Source: Atherix ibis
Lineage: Eukaryota; Arthropoda; Insecta; Diptera; Athericidae
Direction of reading: 5' to 3'
DNA length: 64,000 nucleotides
NCBI GenBank assembly: GCA_958298945.1
Contig: OY282608.1
Coordinates: forward strand, 75,130,806-75,194,805
Position 1 is the first letter of the stretch; the number at the start of each line of letters is the position of its first letter. This document shows, in pieces, positions 46,100 through 58,700 of the stretch. Made by a program: the position numbers and the translations under genes. The notes under the pieces were generated by a model. The model was not told where the DNA came from and searched no databases. It saw only the letters and a list, made by a program, of their open reading frames with translations.

Positions 46100-49000
46100 T
46101 TGGTTTGTTGGCTTGTTGGTTTGTTGGTTTGTTGGTTTGTTGGTTTGTTGGTTTGTTGGTTTGTTGGTATGTTGGTTTGTTGGTTTGTTGGTTTGTTGGT
46201 TTGTTGGTTTGTTGGTTTGTTGGTTTGTTGGTTTGTTGGTTTGTTGGTTTGTTGGTTTGTTGGTTTGTTGGTTTGTTGGTTTGTTGGTTTGTTGATTTGT
46301 TGGTTTTTTAGTTTGTTGGTTTGTTGGCTTGTTGGTTTGTCGGCTTGTTGGTTTGTTGGCTTATTGGCTTGTTGGTTTGTCGGTATGTTGGTTTGTTGGT
46401 TTGTTGGTTTGTTGGTTTGTTGGTTTGTTGGTTTGTTGGTTTGTTGGTTTGTTGGTTTGTTGGTTTGTTGGTTTGTTGGTTTGTTGGTTTGTTGGTTTGT
46501 TGGTTTGTTGGTTTGTTGGTTTGTTGGTTTGTTGGTTTGTTGGTTTGTTTGTTTGTTGGTTTGTTGGCTTGTTGGTTTTTTGGCCTGTTGGTTTGTTGGT
46601 TTGTTGGTTTGTTGGTTTGTTTGTTTGTTGGTTTGTTCGGTTGTTGGCTTGTTGGTTTTTTGGCTCGTTGGCTTATTGGTTTTTTGGTATGTTTGTTTGT
46701 TGGTTTGTTGGTTTGTTGGTTTGTTGGTTTGTTGGTTTGTTGGTTTGTTGGCTTGTTGGTTTGTTGGCTTGTTGGCTTATTGAATTGTTGGTTTGTTGGT
46801 TTGTTGGTTTGTTGGTTTGTTGGTTTGTTTGTTTGTAGGTTTGTGTGTTTGTTGGCTTGTTGGTTTGTTGGCTTGTGGCTTGTTGGTTTGTTGGTTTGTA
46901 GGTTTGTTGGTTTGTTGGTATGTTGGTTTGTTGGTTTGTTGGTTTGTTTGTTTGTTTGTTTGTTGGTTTTTTGGTTTGTTGGTTTGTTGGTTTGTTGGTT
47001 TGTTGGTTTGTTGGTTTGTTGGTTTGTTGGTTTGTTGGTTACTTGGTTTGTTGGTTTGTTGGTTTGTTTACTTGTTGGTTTATTGGTTTGTTGGTTTGTT
47101 GGTTTGTTGGTTTGTTGGTTTGTTTGTTTGTTGGTTTGTTGGTTTGGTCGTTTGTTGGGTTGTTGGTTTATTGGCTTGTTGGTTTGTTGGCTTGTTGGCT
47201 TGTTGGTTTCTTGGTTTGTTGGTTTGTTGGCTTGTTGGTTTGTTGGTTTGTTGGTTTGTTGGTTTGTTGGTTTGTTGGTTTTTTGGTTTGTTGGTTTGTT
47301 GGTTTGTTGGTTTGTTGGTTTGTTGGTTTGTTGGCTTGTTGGTTTGTTGGTTTGTTGGTTTGTTGGTTTGTTGGTTTGTTGGTTTGTTGGTTTGTTGGTT
47401 TGTTGGTTTGTTGGTTTGTTGGTTTGTTGGTTTGTTGCTTTGTTGGTTTGTTGATTTGTTGATTTGTCAGCTTGTTGGTTTGTTGGCTTGTTGGTTTGTT
47501 GGTTTGTCGGTTTGTTAGTTTGTTGGTTTGTTGGTTTGTTGGTTTGTTGGTTTGTTGGTTAGTTGGTTTGTTGGTTTGTTGGTTTGTTGGTCTGTTGGTT
47601 TGTTGGTTTGTTGGTTTGTTGGTTTGTTGGTTTGTTGGTTTGTTTGTTTGTTGGTTTGTTGGTTTGTTGGTTTGTTGGTTTGTTGGTTTGTTTGTTTGTT
47701 GGTTTGTTCGGTTTTTGGCTTGTTGGTTTTTTGGCTTGTTGGCTTATTGGTTTGTTGGTATGTTTGTTTGTTGGTTTGTTGGTTTGTTGGTTTGTTGGTT
47801 TGTTTGTTTGTTGGTTTTTTGGTTTGTTGGTTTGTTGGTTTTTTGGTTTGTTGGTTTGTTGGTTATTTGGTTTGTTGGTTTGTTGGTTGGTTGGCTTGTT
47901 GGTTTATTGGTTTGTTGGTTTGTTGGTTTGTTGGTTTGTTTGTTTGTTGGTTTGGTCGTTTGTTGGCTTGTTGGTTTACTGTCTTGTTGGTTTACTGTCT
48001 TGTTGGTTTATTGGTTTGTTGGCTTGTTGGTTTGTTGGTTTGTTGGTTTGTTGGTTTATTGGTTTGTCGGTTTGTCGGTTTGTTGGTTTGTTGGTTTGTT
48101 GGTTTGTTCGTTTATTTGTTAGTTGGTTTGTTGGTTTGTTGGTTTATTTGTTTGTTGGTTTTGTACGTTTGTGGGTTTGTTGGTTACTTGGTTTGTTGGT
48201 TTGTTCGTTTGTTCGTTTGTTGGTTTGTTGGTTTGTTGGTTTGTTCGTTTGTTGGTTTGTTGATTTGTTGGTTTGTTCGTTTGTTCGTTTGTTGGCTTGT
48301 TGGTTTGTTGGCTTTTTGGCTTGTTGGTTTGTTGGTTTGCTGGTTTGTTGGTTTGTTGGTTACTTGGTTCGTTGGTTTGTTGGTTTGTTTTGGTTTGTTG
48401 GTTTGTTGGTTTGTTGGTTTGTTGGTTTGTTGGTTTGATGGTTTGTTGGTTTGTTGGTTTGTTGGTTTGTTGGTTTGTTGGTTTGTTGGTTTGTTGGTTT
48501 GTTGGTTTGTTGGTTTGTTGGTTTGTTGGTTTGTTGGTTTGTTGGTTTGTTCGTTTGTTCGTTTGTTCGTTTGTTGGTTTTTTGGTTTGTTGGTTTGTTG
48601 GTTTGTTGGTTTGTTAGATTGTTGGTTTGTTGGTTTGTTGGTTTGTTGGTTTGTTGATTTGTTGGTTTGTCAGCTTGTTGGTTTGTTGGCTAGTTGGCTT
48701 GTTGGTTTGTCGGTTTGTTAGTTTGTTGGTTTGTTGGTTTGTTGGTTTGTTGGTTTGTTGGTTTGTTGGTTTGTTGGTCTGTTGGTTTGTTGGTTTGTTG
48801 GTTTGTTGGTTTGTTGGTTTGTTGGTTTGTTGGATTGTTGGTTTGTTGGTTTGTTGGTTTGTTGGTTTGTTGGTTTGTTGGTTTGTTGGTTTGTTGGTTT
48901 GTTGGTTTGTTGGTTTGTTAATTTGTTGGTTTGTTGGTTTGTTGGCTTGTTGGTTTGTTGGTTTGTTGGTTTGTTGGTTTGTTGGTTTGTTGGTTTGTTG

Positions 49001-51470
49001 GTATGTTGGTTTGTTGGTTTGTTGGTTTGTTGGTTTGTTGGTTTGTTGGTTTGTTGGTTTGTTGGTTTGTTGGTTTGTTGGTTTGTTGGTTTGTTGGTTT
49101 GTTGGTTTGTTGGTTTGTTCGTTTGTTGGTTTGTTGGTTTGTTGGTTTGTTGGTTTGTTGGTTTGTTGGTTTGTTGGTTTGTTGGTTTGCTGGTTTGTTG
49201 GTTTGTTGGTTTGTTGGTCTGTTGGATTGTTGGTTTGTTGGTTTGTTGGTTTGTTGGTTTGTTGGTTTGTTGGTTTGTTGGTTTGTTGGTTTGTTGGTTT
49301 GTTGGTTTGTTAATTTGTTGGTTTGTTGGTTTGTTGGTTTGTTGGTTTGTTGGTTTGTTGGTTTGTTGGTTTGTTGGTTTGTTGGTTTGTTGGTTTGTTG
49401 GTATGTTGGTTTGTTGGTTTGTTGGTTTGTTGGTTTGTTGGTTTGTTGGTTTGTTGGTTTGTTGGTTTGTTGGTTTGTTGGTTTGTTGGTTTGTTGGTTT
49501 GTTGGTTTGTTGGTTTGTTGGTTTTTTAGTTTGTTGGTTTGTTGGCTTGTTGGTTTGTCGGCTTGTTGGTTTGTTGGCTTATTGGCTTGTTGGTTTGTCG
49601 GTATGTTTGTTGGTTTGTTGGTTTGTTGGTTTGTTGGTTTGTTGGTTTGTTGGTTTGTTGGTTTGTTGGTTTGTTGGTTTGTTGGTTTGTTGGTTTGTTG
49701 GTTTGTTGGTTTGTTGGTTTGTTGGTTTGTTGGTTTGTTGGTTTGTTGGTTTGTTGGTTTGTTGGTTTGTTGGTTTGTTGGTTTGTTGGTTTATTTGTTT
49801 GTTGGTTTGTTGGCTTGTTAGTTTTTTGGCCTGTTGGTTTGTTGGTTTGTTGGTTTGTTGGTTTGTTTGTTTGTTGGTTTGTTCGGTTGTTGGCTTGTTG
49901 GTTTTTTGGCTCGTTGGCTTATTGGTTTGTTGGTATGTTTGTTTGTTGGTTTGTTGGTTTGTTGGTTTGTTGGTTTGTTGGTTTGTTGGTTTGTTGGTTT
50001 GTTGGCTTGTTGGTTTGTTGGCTTGTTGGCTTGTTGAATTGTTGGTTTGTTGGTTTGTTGGTTTGTTGGTTTGTTGGTTTGTTGGTTTGTTTGTTTGTAG
50101 GTTTGTGTGTTTGTTGGCTTGTTGGTTTGTTGGCTTGTGGCTTGTTGGTTTGATGGTTTGTAGGTTTGTTGGTTTGTTGGTATGTTGGTTTGTTGGTTTG
50201 TTTGTTTGTTTGTTTGTTGGTTTTTTGGTTTGTTGGTTTGTTGGTTTGTTGGTTTGTTGGTTTGTTGGTTTGTTGGTTTGTTGGTTACTTGGTTTGTTGG
50301 TTTGTTGGTTTGTTGGCTTGTTGGTTTATTGGTTTGTTGGTTTGTTGGTTTGTTGGTTTGTTGGTTTGTTTGTTTGTTTGTTTGTTGGTTTGTTGGTTTG
50401 TTGGCTTGTTGGCTTGTCGGTTTCTTGGTTTGTTGGTTTGTTGGCTTGTTGGTTTGTTGGTTTGTTGGTTTGTTGGTTTGTTGGTTTGTTGGTTTTTTGG
50501 TTTGTTGGTTTGTTGGTTTGTTGGTTTGTTAGTTTGTTGGTTTGTTGGCTTGTTGGTTTGTTGGTTTGTTGGTTTGTTGGTTTGTTGGTTTGTTGGTTTG
50601 TTGGTTTGTTGGTTTGTTGGTTTGTTGGTTTGTTGGTTTGTTGGTTTGTTGCTTTGTTGGTTTGTTGATTTGTTGATTTGTCAGCTTGTTGGTTTGTTGG
50701 CTTGTTGGCTTGTTGGTTTGTCGGTTTGTTTGTTTGTTGGTTTGTTGGTTTGTTGGTTTGTTGGTTTGTTGGTTAGTTGGTTTGTTGGTTTGTTGGTTTG
50801 TTGGTCTGTTGGTTTGTTGGTTTGTTGGTTTGTTGGTTTGTTGGTTTGTTGGTTTGTTGGTTTGTTTGTTTGTTGGTTTGTTGGTTTGTTGGTTTGTTGG
50901 TTTGTTGGTTTGTTTGTTTGTTGGTTTGTTTGGTTTGTTTGGTTGTTGGCTTGTTGGTTTTTTGGCTTGTTGGCTTATTGGTTTGTTGGTATGTTTGTTT
51001 GATGGTTTGTTGGTTTGTTGGTTTGTTGGTTTGTTGGTTTGTTTGTTTGTTGGTTTTTTGGTTTGTTGGTTTGTTGGTTTTTTGGTTTGTTGGTTTGTTG
51101 GTTATTTGGTTTGTTGGTTGGTTGGCTTGTTGGTTTATTGGTTTGTTGGTTTGTTGGTTTGTTGGTTTGTTTGTTTGTTGGTTTGGTCGTTTGTTGGCTT
51201 GTTGGTTTACTGTCTTGTTGGTTTATTGGTTTGTTGGCTTGTTGGTTTGTTGGTTTGTTGGTTTGTTGGTTTGTTGGTTTGTCGGTTTGTCGGTTTGTTG
51301 GTTTGTTGGTTTGTTGGGTTGTTCGTTTATTTGTTAGTTGTTTTGTTGGTTTGTTGGTTTATTTGTTTGTTGGTTTTGTACGTTTGTGGGTTTGTTGGTT
51401 ACTTGGTTTGTTGGTTTGTTCGTTTGTTCGTTTGTTGGTTTGTTGGTTTGTTGGTTTGTTCGTTTGTTGG
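46100..51470 (+). repeat. Higher-order repeat pair H (period about 3.2 kb)
   Basis: About 46.1-48.25 kb recurs as about 49.3-51.47 kb. Offsets are 3218 at TCGGCTTG (46329 and 49547), 3214 at TCAGCTTG (47472 and 50686 segments), 3231 at GGTATGTTTG (47757 and 50988) and 3215 at TACGTTTGTGGG (48164 and 51379). Shared rare forms are GGCTTGTGGCTTG near 46872 and 50131, TTTACTGTCTTG near 47.98 and 51.21 kb, and TTTATTTGTTAGTTGG near 48.11 and 51.33 kb. Copy 1 has a doubled TTTACTGTCTTG (47977 and 47993) where copy 2 has one. Confidence 0.88.
48780..49560 (+). repeat. 392-bp tandem duplication (49 units), second instance of this length
   Basis: GGATTG lies at 48832 and 49224, and TTAATTTG at 48918 and 49310, both 392 bp apart. 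GGTATG lies at 49000 and 49400, one unit more. Between these landmarks the sequence is nearly all canonical. A single TTCG near 49120 and GGTTTGCTGG near 49189 mark copy 1. A relative of the TTAATTTG-GGTATG segment is at 46.08-46.17 kb. Confidence 0.85.
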
Positions 51471-54400
51471 TGTTTTGGTTTGTTGGTTAGTTGGTTTGTT
51501 GGTTTATTGGTTTGTTGGTTTGTTGGTTTGTTGGGTTGTTGGTTTGTTGGTTTGTTGGTTTGTTGGTATGTTGGTTTGTTGGTTTGTTGGTTTGTCGGTT
51601 TGTCGGTTTGTTGGTTTGTTGGTTTGTTGGTTTGTTCGTTTATTTGTTAGTTGGTTTGTTGGTTTGTTGGTTTATTTGTTTGTTGGTTTTGTACGTTTGT
51701 GGGTTTGTTGGTTACTTGGTTTGTTGGTTTGTTCGTTTGTTCGTTTGTTGGTTTGTTGGTTTGTTGGTTTGTTTGTTTGTTGGTTTGTTGATTTGTTGGT
51801 TTGTTCGTTTGTTCGTTTGTTGGCTTGTTGGTTTGTTGGCTTTTTGGCTTGTTGGTTTGTTGGTTTGCTGGTTTGTTGGTTTGTTGGTTACGTGGTTCGT
51901 TGGTTTGTTGGTTTGTTTTGGTTTGTTGGTTTGTTGGTTTGTTGGTTTGTTGGTTTGTTGGTTTGTTGGTTTGTTGGTTTGATGGTTTGTTGGTTTGTTG
52001 GTTTGTTGGTTTGTTGGTTTGTTGGTTTGTTGGTTTGTTGGTTTGTTGGTTTGTTGGTTTGTTGGTTTGTTCGTTTGTTCGTTTGTTCGTTTGTTGGTTT
52101 TTTGGTTTGTTGGTTTGTTGGTTTGTTGGTTTGTTGGTTTGTTGGTTTGTTGGTTTGTTGGTTTGTTGGTTTGTTGGTTTGTTAGGTTGTTGGTTTGTTG
52201 GTTTGTTGGCTTGTTGGTTTGTTGGTTTGTTGGCTTGTTGGTTTGTTGGTTTGTTGGTTTGTTGGTTGGTTGGCTTGTTGGTTTATTGGTTTGTTGGTTT
52301 GTTGGTTTGTTGGTTTGTTGGTTTGTTGGTTTGTTTGTTTGTTGGTTTGGTCGTTTGTTGGCTTGTTGGTTTACTGTCTTGTTGGTTTATTGGTTTGTTG
52401 GCTTGTTGGTTTGTTGGTTTGTTGGTTTGTTGGTTTGTTGGTTTGTTGGTTTGTCGGTTTGTCGGTTTGTTGGTTTGTTGGTTTGTTGGTTTGTTCGTTT
52501 ATTTGTTAGTTGGTTTGTTGGTTTGTTGGTTTATTTGTTTGTTGGTTTTGTACGTTTGTGGGTTTGTTGGTTACTTGGTTTGTTGGTTTGTTCGTTTGTT
52601 CGTTTGTTGGTTTGTTGGTTTGTTGGTTTGTTCGTTTGTTGGTTTGTTGATTTGTTGGTTTGTTCGTTTGTTCGTTTGTTGGCTTGTTGGTTTGTTGGCT
52701 TTTTGGCTTGTTGGTTTGTTGGTTTGCTGGTTTGTTGGTTTGTTGGTTACTTGGTTCGTTGGTTTGTTGGTTTGTTTTGGTTTGTTGGTTTGTTGGTTAG
52801 TTGGTTTGTTGGTTTGTTGGTTTGTTGGTTTGATGGTTTGTTGGTTTGTTGGTTTGTTGGTTTGTTGGTTTGTTGGTTTGTTGGTTTGTTGGTTTGTTGG
52901 TTTGTTGGTTTGTCGGTTTGTCGGTTTGTTGGTTTGTTGGTTTGTTGGTTTGTTCGTTTATTTGTTTGTTGGTTTGTTGGTTTGTTGGTTTGATGGTTTG
53001 TTGGTTTGTTGGTTTGTTGGTTTGTTGGTTTGTTGGTTTGTTGGTTTGATGGTTTGTTGGTTTGTTGGTTTGTTGGTTTGTTGGTTTGTTGGTTTGTTGG
53101 TTTGTTGGTTTGTTGGTTTGTTGGTTTGTTGGTTTGTCGGTTTGTCAGTTTGTTGGTTTGTTGGTTTGTTGGTTTGTTCGTTTATTTGTTAGTTGGTTTG
53201 TTGGTTTGTTGGTTTATTTGTTTGTTGGTTTTGTACGTTTGTGGGTTTGTTGGTTACTTGGTTTGTTGGTTTGTTCGTTTGTTCGTTTGTTGGTTTGTTG
53301 GTTTGTTGGTTTGTTCGTTTGTTGGTTTGTTGATTTGTTGGTTTGTTCGTTTGTTCGTTTGTTGGCTTGTTGGTTTGTTGGCTTTTTGGCTTGTTGGTTT
53401 GTTGGTTTGCTGGTTTGTTGGTTTGTTGGTTACTTGGTTCGTTGGTTTGTTGGTTTGTTTTGGTTTGTTGGTTTGTTGGTTTGTTGGTTTGTTGGTTTGT
53501 TGGTTTGTTGGTTTGATGGTTTGTTGGTTTGTTGGTTTGTTGGTTTGTTGGTTTGTTTGTTTGTTGGTTTTTTGGTTTGTTGGTTTGTTGGTTTTTTGGT
53601 TTGTTGGTTTGTTGGTTATTTGGTTTGTTGGTTTGTTGGTTGGTTGGCTTGTTGGTTTATTGGTTTGTTGGTTTGTTGGTTTGTTGGTTCGTTTGTTTGT
53701 TGGTTTGGTCGTTTGTTGGCTTGTTGGTTTACTGTCTTGTTGGTTTATTGGTTTGTTGGCTTGTTGGTTTGTTGGTTTGTTGGTTTGTTGGTTTGTTGGT
53801 TTGTCGGTTTGTCGGTTTGTTGGTTTGTTGGTTTGTTGGGTTGTTCGTTTATTTGTTAGTTGGTTTGTTGGTTTGTTGGTTTATTTGTTTGTTGGTTTTG
53901 TACGTTTGTGGGTTTGTTGGTTACTTGGTTTGTTGGTTTGTTCGTTTGTTCGTTTGTTGGTTTGTTGGTTTGTTGGTTTGTTCGTTTGTTGGTGTTTTGA
54001 TTTGTTGGTTAGTTGGTTTGTTGGTTTATTGGTTTGTTGGTTTGTTGGTTTGTTGGGTTGTTGGTTTGTTGGTTTGTTGGTTTGTTGGTATGTTGGTTTG
54101 TTGGTTTGTTGGTTTGTCGGTTTGTCGGTTTGTTGGTTTGTTGGTTTGTTGGTTTGTTCGTTTATTTGTTAGTTGGTTTGTTGGTTTGTTGGTTTATTTG
54201 TTTGTTGGTTTTGTACGTTTGTGGGTTTGTTGGTTACTTGGTTTGTTGGTTTGTTCGTTTGTTCGTTTGTTGGTTTGTTGGTTTGTTGGTTTGTTTGTTT
54301 GTTGGTTTGTTGATTTGTTGGTTTGTTCGTTTGTTCGTTTGTTGGCTTGTTGGTTTGTTGGCTTTTTGGCTTGTTGGTTTGTTGGTTTGCTGGTTTGTTG

Positions 54401-55400
54401 GTTTGTTGGTTACGTGGTTCGTTGGTTTGTTGGTTTGTTTTGGTTTGTTGGTTTGTTGGTTTGTTGGTTTGTTGGTTTGTTGGTTTGTTGGTTTGTTGGT
54501 TTGTTGGTTTGATGGTTTGTTGGTTTGTTGGTTTGTTGGTTTGTTGGTTTGTTGGTTTGTTGGTTTGTTGGTTTGTTGGTTTGTTGGTTTGTTGGTTTGT
54601 TCGTTTGTTCGTTTGTTCGTTTGTTGGTTTTTTGGTTTGTTGGTTTGTTGGTTTGTTGGTTTGTTGGTTTGTTGGTTTGTTGGTTTGTTGGTTTGTTGGT
54701 TTGTTGGTTTGTTAGGTTGTTGGTTTGTTGGTTTGTTGGCTTGTTGGTTTGTTGGTTTGTTGGCTTGTTGGTTTGTTGGTTTGTTGGTTTGTTGGTTGGT
54801 TGGCTTGTTGGTTTATTGGTTTGTTGGTTTGTTGGTTTGTTGGTTTGTTGGTTTGTTGGTTTGTTTGTTTGTTGGTTTGGTCGTTTGTTGGCTTGTTGGT
54901 TTACTGTCTTGTTGGTTTATTGGTTTGTTGGCTTGTTGGTTTGTTGGTTTTTTGGTTTGTTGGTTTGTTGGTTTGTTGGTTTGTCGGTTTGTCGGTTTGT
55001 TGGTTTGTTGGTTTGTTGGTTTGTTCGTTTATTTGTTAGTTGGTTTGTTGGTTTGTTGGTTTATTTGTTTGTTGGTTTTGTACGTTTGTGGGTTTGTTGG
55101 TTACTTGGTTTGTTGGTTTGTTCGTTTGTTCGTTTGTTGGTTTGTTGGTTTGTTGGTTTGTTCGTTTGTTGGTTTGTTGATTTGTTGGTTTGTTCGTTTG
55201 TTCGTTTGTTGGCTTGTTGGTTTGTTGGCTTTTTGGCTTGTTGGTTTGTTGGTTTGCTGGTTTGTTGGTTTGTTGGTTACTTGGTTCGTTGGTTTGTTGG
55301 TTTGTTTTGGTTTGTTGGTTTGTTGGTTTGTTGGTTTGTTGGTTTGTTGGTTTGTTGGTTTGATGGTTTGTTGGTTTGTTGGTTTGTTGGTTTGTTGGTT
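51015..55400 (+). repeat. Higher-order repeat pair I (period 2.51-2.53 kb)
   Basis: About 51.02-52.9 kb recurs as about 53.53-55.4 kb. TACGTTTGTGGG lies at 51379, 51692 and 52551 and again at 53901, 54214 and 55081, offsets 2522, 2522 and 2530. Both copies share GGTTACGTGGTTCG, in which the usual CTTGG became CGTGG, near 51888 and 54411. They also share the run of three TTCGTTTG near 52070 and 54600, and TTAGGTTG near 52183 and 54713. The interval 52.9-53.5 kb holds an extra partial copy with TACG at 53234, lacking a counterpart after 55.4 kb. Confidence 0.9.
51330..51790 (+). repeat. 313-bp subrepeat within I copy 1
   Basis: TACGTTTGTGGG with its flanks TTTATTTGTTAGTTG and GGTTACTTGG occurs at 51379 and 51692, 313 bp apart. 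The same 313-bp spacing recurs in I copy 2 (53901 and 54214), so the subrepeat is older than the 2.52-kb doubling. 313 is not a multiple of eight, in keeping with the phase-shifting GGTTTTGTACG and GGTGTTTTGG forms inside it. Confidence 0.88.
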
Positions 55401-55799
55401 TGTTGGTTTGTTGGTTTGTTGGTTTGTTGGTTTGTTGGTTTGTTGGTTTGTTGGTTTGTTGGTTTGTTCGTTTGTTCGTTTGTTCGTTTGTTGGTTTTTT
55501 GGTTTGTTGGTTTGTTGGTTTGTTGGTTTGTTGGTTTGTTGGTTTGTTGGTTTGTTGGTTTGTTAGTTTGTTGGTTTGTTGGTTTGTTGGCTTGTTGGTT
55601 TGTTGGTTTGTTGGCTTGTTGGTTTGTTGGTTTGTTGGTTTGTTGGTTTTTTGATATGTTGGCTTGTTGGTTTGTTGGATTGTTGATTTGTTGGTTTGTT
55701 GGTTTGTTGGTTTGTTGGTTTGTTGGTTTGTTGGTTTGTTGGTTTGTTGGTTTGTTGGTTTGTTGGTTTGTTGGTTTGTTGGTTTGTTGGTTTGTTGGT

Positions 55800-58700
55800 T
55801 TGTTGGTTTGTTGGATTGTTGGATTGTTGGTTTGTTGGTTTGTTGGTTTGTTGGTTTGTTGGTTTGTTGGTTTGTTGGTTTGTTGGCTTGTTGGCTTGTT
55901 GGTTTGTTGGTTTGTTGGTTACTTGGTTCGTTGGTTTGTTGGTTTGTTTTGGTTTGTTGGTTTGTTGGTTTGTTGGTTTGTTGGTTTGTTGGTTTGTTGG
56001 TTTGTTGGTTTGTTGGTTTGTTGGTTTGTTGGTTTGTTAGTTTGTTGGTTTGTTGGTTTGTTGATTTGTTGGTTTGTTGGTTTGTTAGTTTGTTGGTTTG
56101 TTGGTTTGTTGGTTTGTTGGTTTGTTGGTTTGTGGGTTTGTTGGTTTGTTGGTTTGTTCGTTTGTTGGTGTTTTGGTTTGTTGGTTTGTTGGTTAGTTGG
56201 TTTGTTGGTTTATTGGTTTGTTGGTTTGTTGGTTTGTTGGTTTCTTAGTTTGTTGGTTTGTTGGTTTGTTGGCTTGTTGGTTTGTTGGTTTGTTAGTTTG
56301 TTGGTTTGTTGGTTTGTTGGTTTGTTGGTTTGTTGGTTTTTTGATATATTGGCTTGTTGGTTTGTTGGCTTGTTGATTTGTTGGTTTGTTGGTTTGTTGG
56401 TTTTTTGGTTTGTTGGTTTGTTGGTTTGTTGGTTTGTTGGTTTGTTGGCTTGTTGGTTTGTTGGTTTGTTGGTTGGTTGGTTTGTTGGTTTGTTGATTTG
56501 TTGGTTTGTTGGTTTGTTGGTTTGTTGGTTTGTTGGTTTGTTGGTTTGTTGGTTTGTTGGTTTGTTGGTTTGTTGGATTGTTGGTTTGTTGGTTTGTTGG
56601 TTTGTAGGTTTGTTGGCTTGTTGGTTTGTTGGCTTGTTGGCTTGTTGGTTTGTTGGTTTGTTGGTTTGTTGGATTGTTGGTTTGTTGGTTTGTTGGTTTG
56701 TTGGTTTGTTGGTTTGTTAATTTGTTGGTTTAGTGGTTTGTTGTTTTGTTGGTTTGTTGGTTTGTTGGTTTGTTAATTTGTTGGTTTGTTGGTTTGTTGG
56801 CTTGTTGGTTTGTTGGTTTGTTGGTTTGTTGGTTTGTTGGTTTGTTGGTTTGTTGGTTTGTTGGTTTGTTGGTTTGTTGGTTTGTTGGTTTGTTGGTTTG
56901 TTGGTTTGTTGGTTTGTTGGTTTGTTGGTTTGTTGGTTTGTTGGTTTGTTGGTTTGTTGGTTTGTTGGTTTGTTGGTTTGTTAGTTTGTTGGTTTGTTGG
57001 CTTGTTGGTTTGTCGGCTTGTTGGATTGTTGCCTTATTGGCTTGTTGGTTTGTCGGTTTGTTGGTTTGTTGGTTTGTTGGTTTGTTGGTTTGTTGGGTTG
57101 TTGGTTTGTTGGTTTGTTGGTTTGTTGGTTTGTTGGTTTGTTGGTTTGTTGGTTTGTTGGTTTGTTGGTTTGTTGGTTTGTTTGTTTGTTGGTTTGTTGG
57201 CTTGTTGGTTTTTTGGTTTGGTGGTTTGTTGTTTTGTTGGTTTGTTGGTTTGTCGGTTTGTTTATTTGTTGGTTTGTTGGTTTGTTGGCTTGTTGGTTTG
57301 TTGGTTTGTTGGTTTGTTGGTTTGTTGGTTTGTTGGTTTGTTGGTTTGTTGGTTTGTTGGTTTGTTGGTTTGTTGGTTTGTTGGTTTGTTGGTTTGTTGG
57401 TTTGTTTGTTTGTTGGTTGGTTGGCTTGTTGGTTTTTTGGCCTGTTGGTTTGTTGGTTTGTTGGTTTGTTGGTTTGTTTGTTTGTTGGTTTGTTCGGTTG
57501 TTGGCTTGTTGGTTTTTTGGCTTGTTGGCTTATTGGTTTGTTGGTATGTTTGTTTGTTGGTTTGTTGGTTTGTTGGTTTGTTGGTTTGTTGGTTTGTTGG
57601 TTTGTTGGTTTGTTGGTTTGTTGGCTTGTTGGTTTGTTGGCTTGTTGGCTTGTTGAATTGTTGGTTTGTTGGTTTGTTGGTTTGTTGGTTTGTTGGTTTG
57701 TTGGTTTGTTTGTTTGTTGGTTTGTGTGTTTGTTGGCTTGTTGGTTTGTTGGCTTGTGGCTTGTTGGTTTGTTTGTTTGTTGGTTTGGTCGTTTGTTGGG
57801 TTGTTGGTTTATTGGCTTGTTGGTTTGTTGGTTTGTTGGCTTGTTGGTTTGTTCGTTTGTTGGTTTGTTGGTTTGTTGGTTTGTTGGTTTGTTGGTTTGT
57901 TGGTTTGTTCGTTTGTTGGTTTGTTGGTTACTTGATTTGTTGGTTTGTTGGCTTGTTGGTTTGTTGGTTTGTTGGTTTGTAGGTTTGTTTGTTTGTTGGT
58001 TTGTTTGTTTGATGCTTTGTACGTTGGTTGGTATGTTGGTTACTTGGTTTGTTGGTTTGTTCGTTTGTTCGTTTGTTCGTTTGTTCGTTTGTTCGTTTGT
58101 TGGTTTGTTGGTTTGTTGGTTTGTTCGTTTGTTGGTTTGTTGGTTTGTTGGTTTGTTTGTTTGTTGGTTTGTTGGTTTGTTGGTTTGTTGGTTTGTTGGT
58201 TTGTTGGTTTGTTGGCTTGTTGGTTTGTCGGCTTGTTGGTTTGTTGGCTTATTGGTTTGTTGGTTTGTTAGTTTGTTGGTTTGTTGGTTTGTTGATTTGT
58301 TGGTTTGTTGGTTTGTTAGTTTGTTGGTTTGTTGGTTTGTTGGTTTGTTGGTTTGTTGGTTTGTGGGTTTGTTGGTTTGTTGGTTTGTTCGTTTGTCGGT
58401 TTGTTGGTTTGTTGGTTTGTTGGTTTGTTGGTTTGTTGGTTTGTTGGTTTGTTGGTTTGTTGGTTTGTTGGTTTGTTGGTTTGTTGGTTTGTTGGTTTGT
58501 TGGTTTGTTGGTTTGTTGGATTGTTGGATTGTTGGTTTGTTGATTTGTTGGTTTGTTGGTTTGTTGGTTTGTTGGATTGTTGGATTGTTGGTTTGTTGGT
58601 TTGTTGGTTTGTTGGTTTGTTGGTTTGTTGGTTTGTTGGTTTGTTGGCTTGTTGGCTTGTTGGTTTGTTGGTTTGTTGGTTTGTTGGTTACTTGGGTCGT

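Larger units (their letters stand above)
44640..47200 (+). repeat. Tandem pair G (period 1.66-1.74 kb)
   Basis: TCGGCTTGTTGGTTTG with the following GGCTTATTGGCTTG lies near 44649 and 46329 (offset 1680), TTCGGTTGTTGG near 44980 and 46636, and GGTTACTTGGTTTG near 45.29 and 47.04 kb. Copy 1 is unusual in two ways. It has an irregular T-rich break at 44886-44905, and it repeats a 168-bp segment. Copy 2 is at the same time the left part of block H. The longest perfect 8-mer run that I see in the window, 44702-44890, lies in copy 1. Confidence 0.8.
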
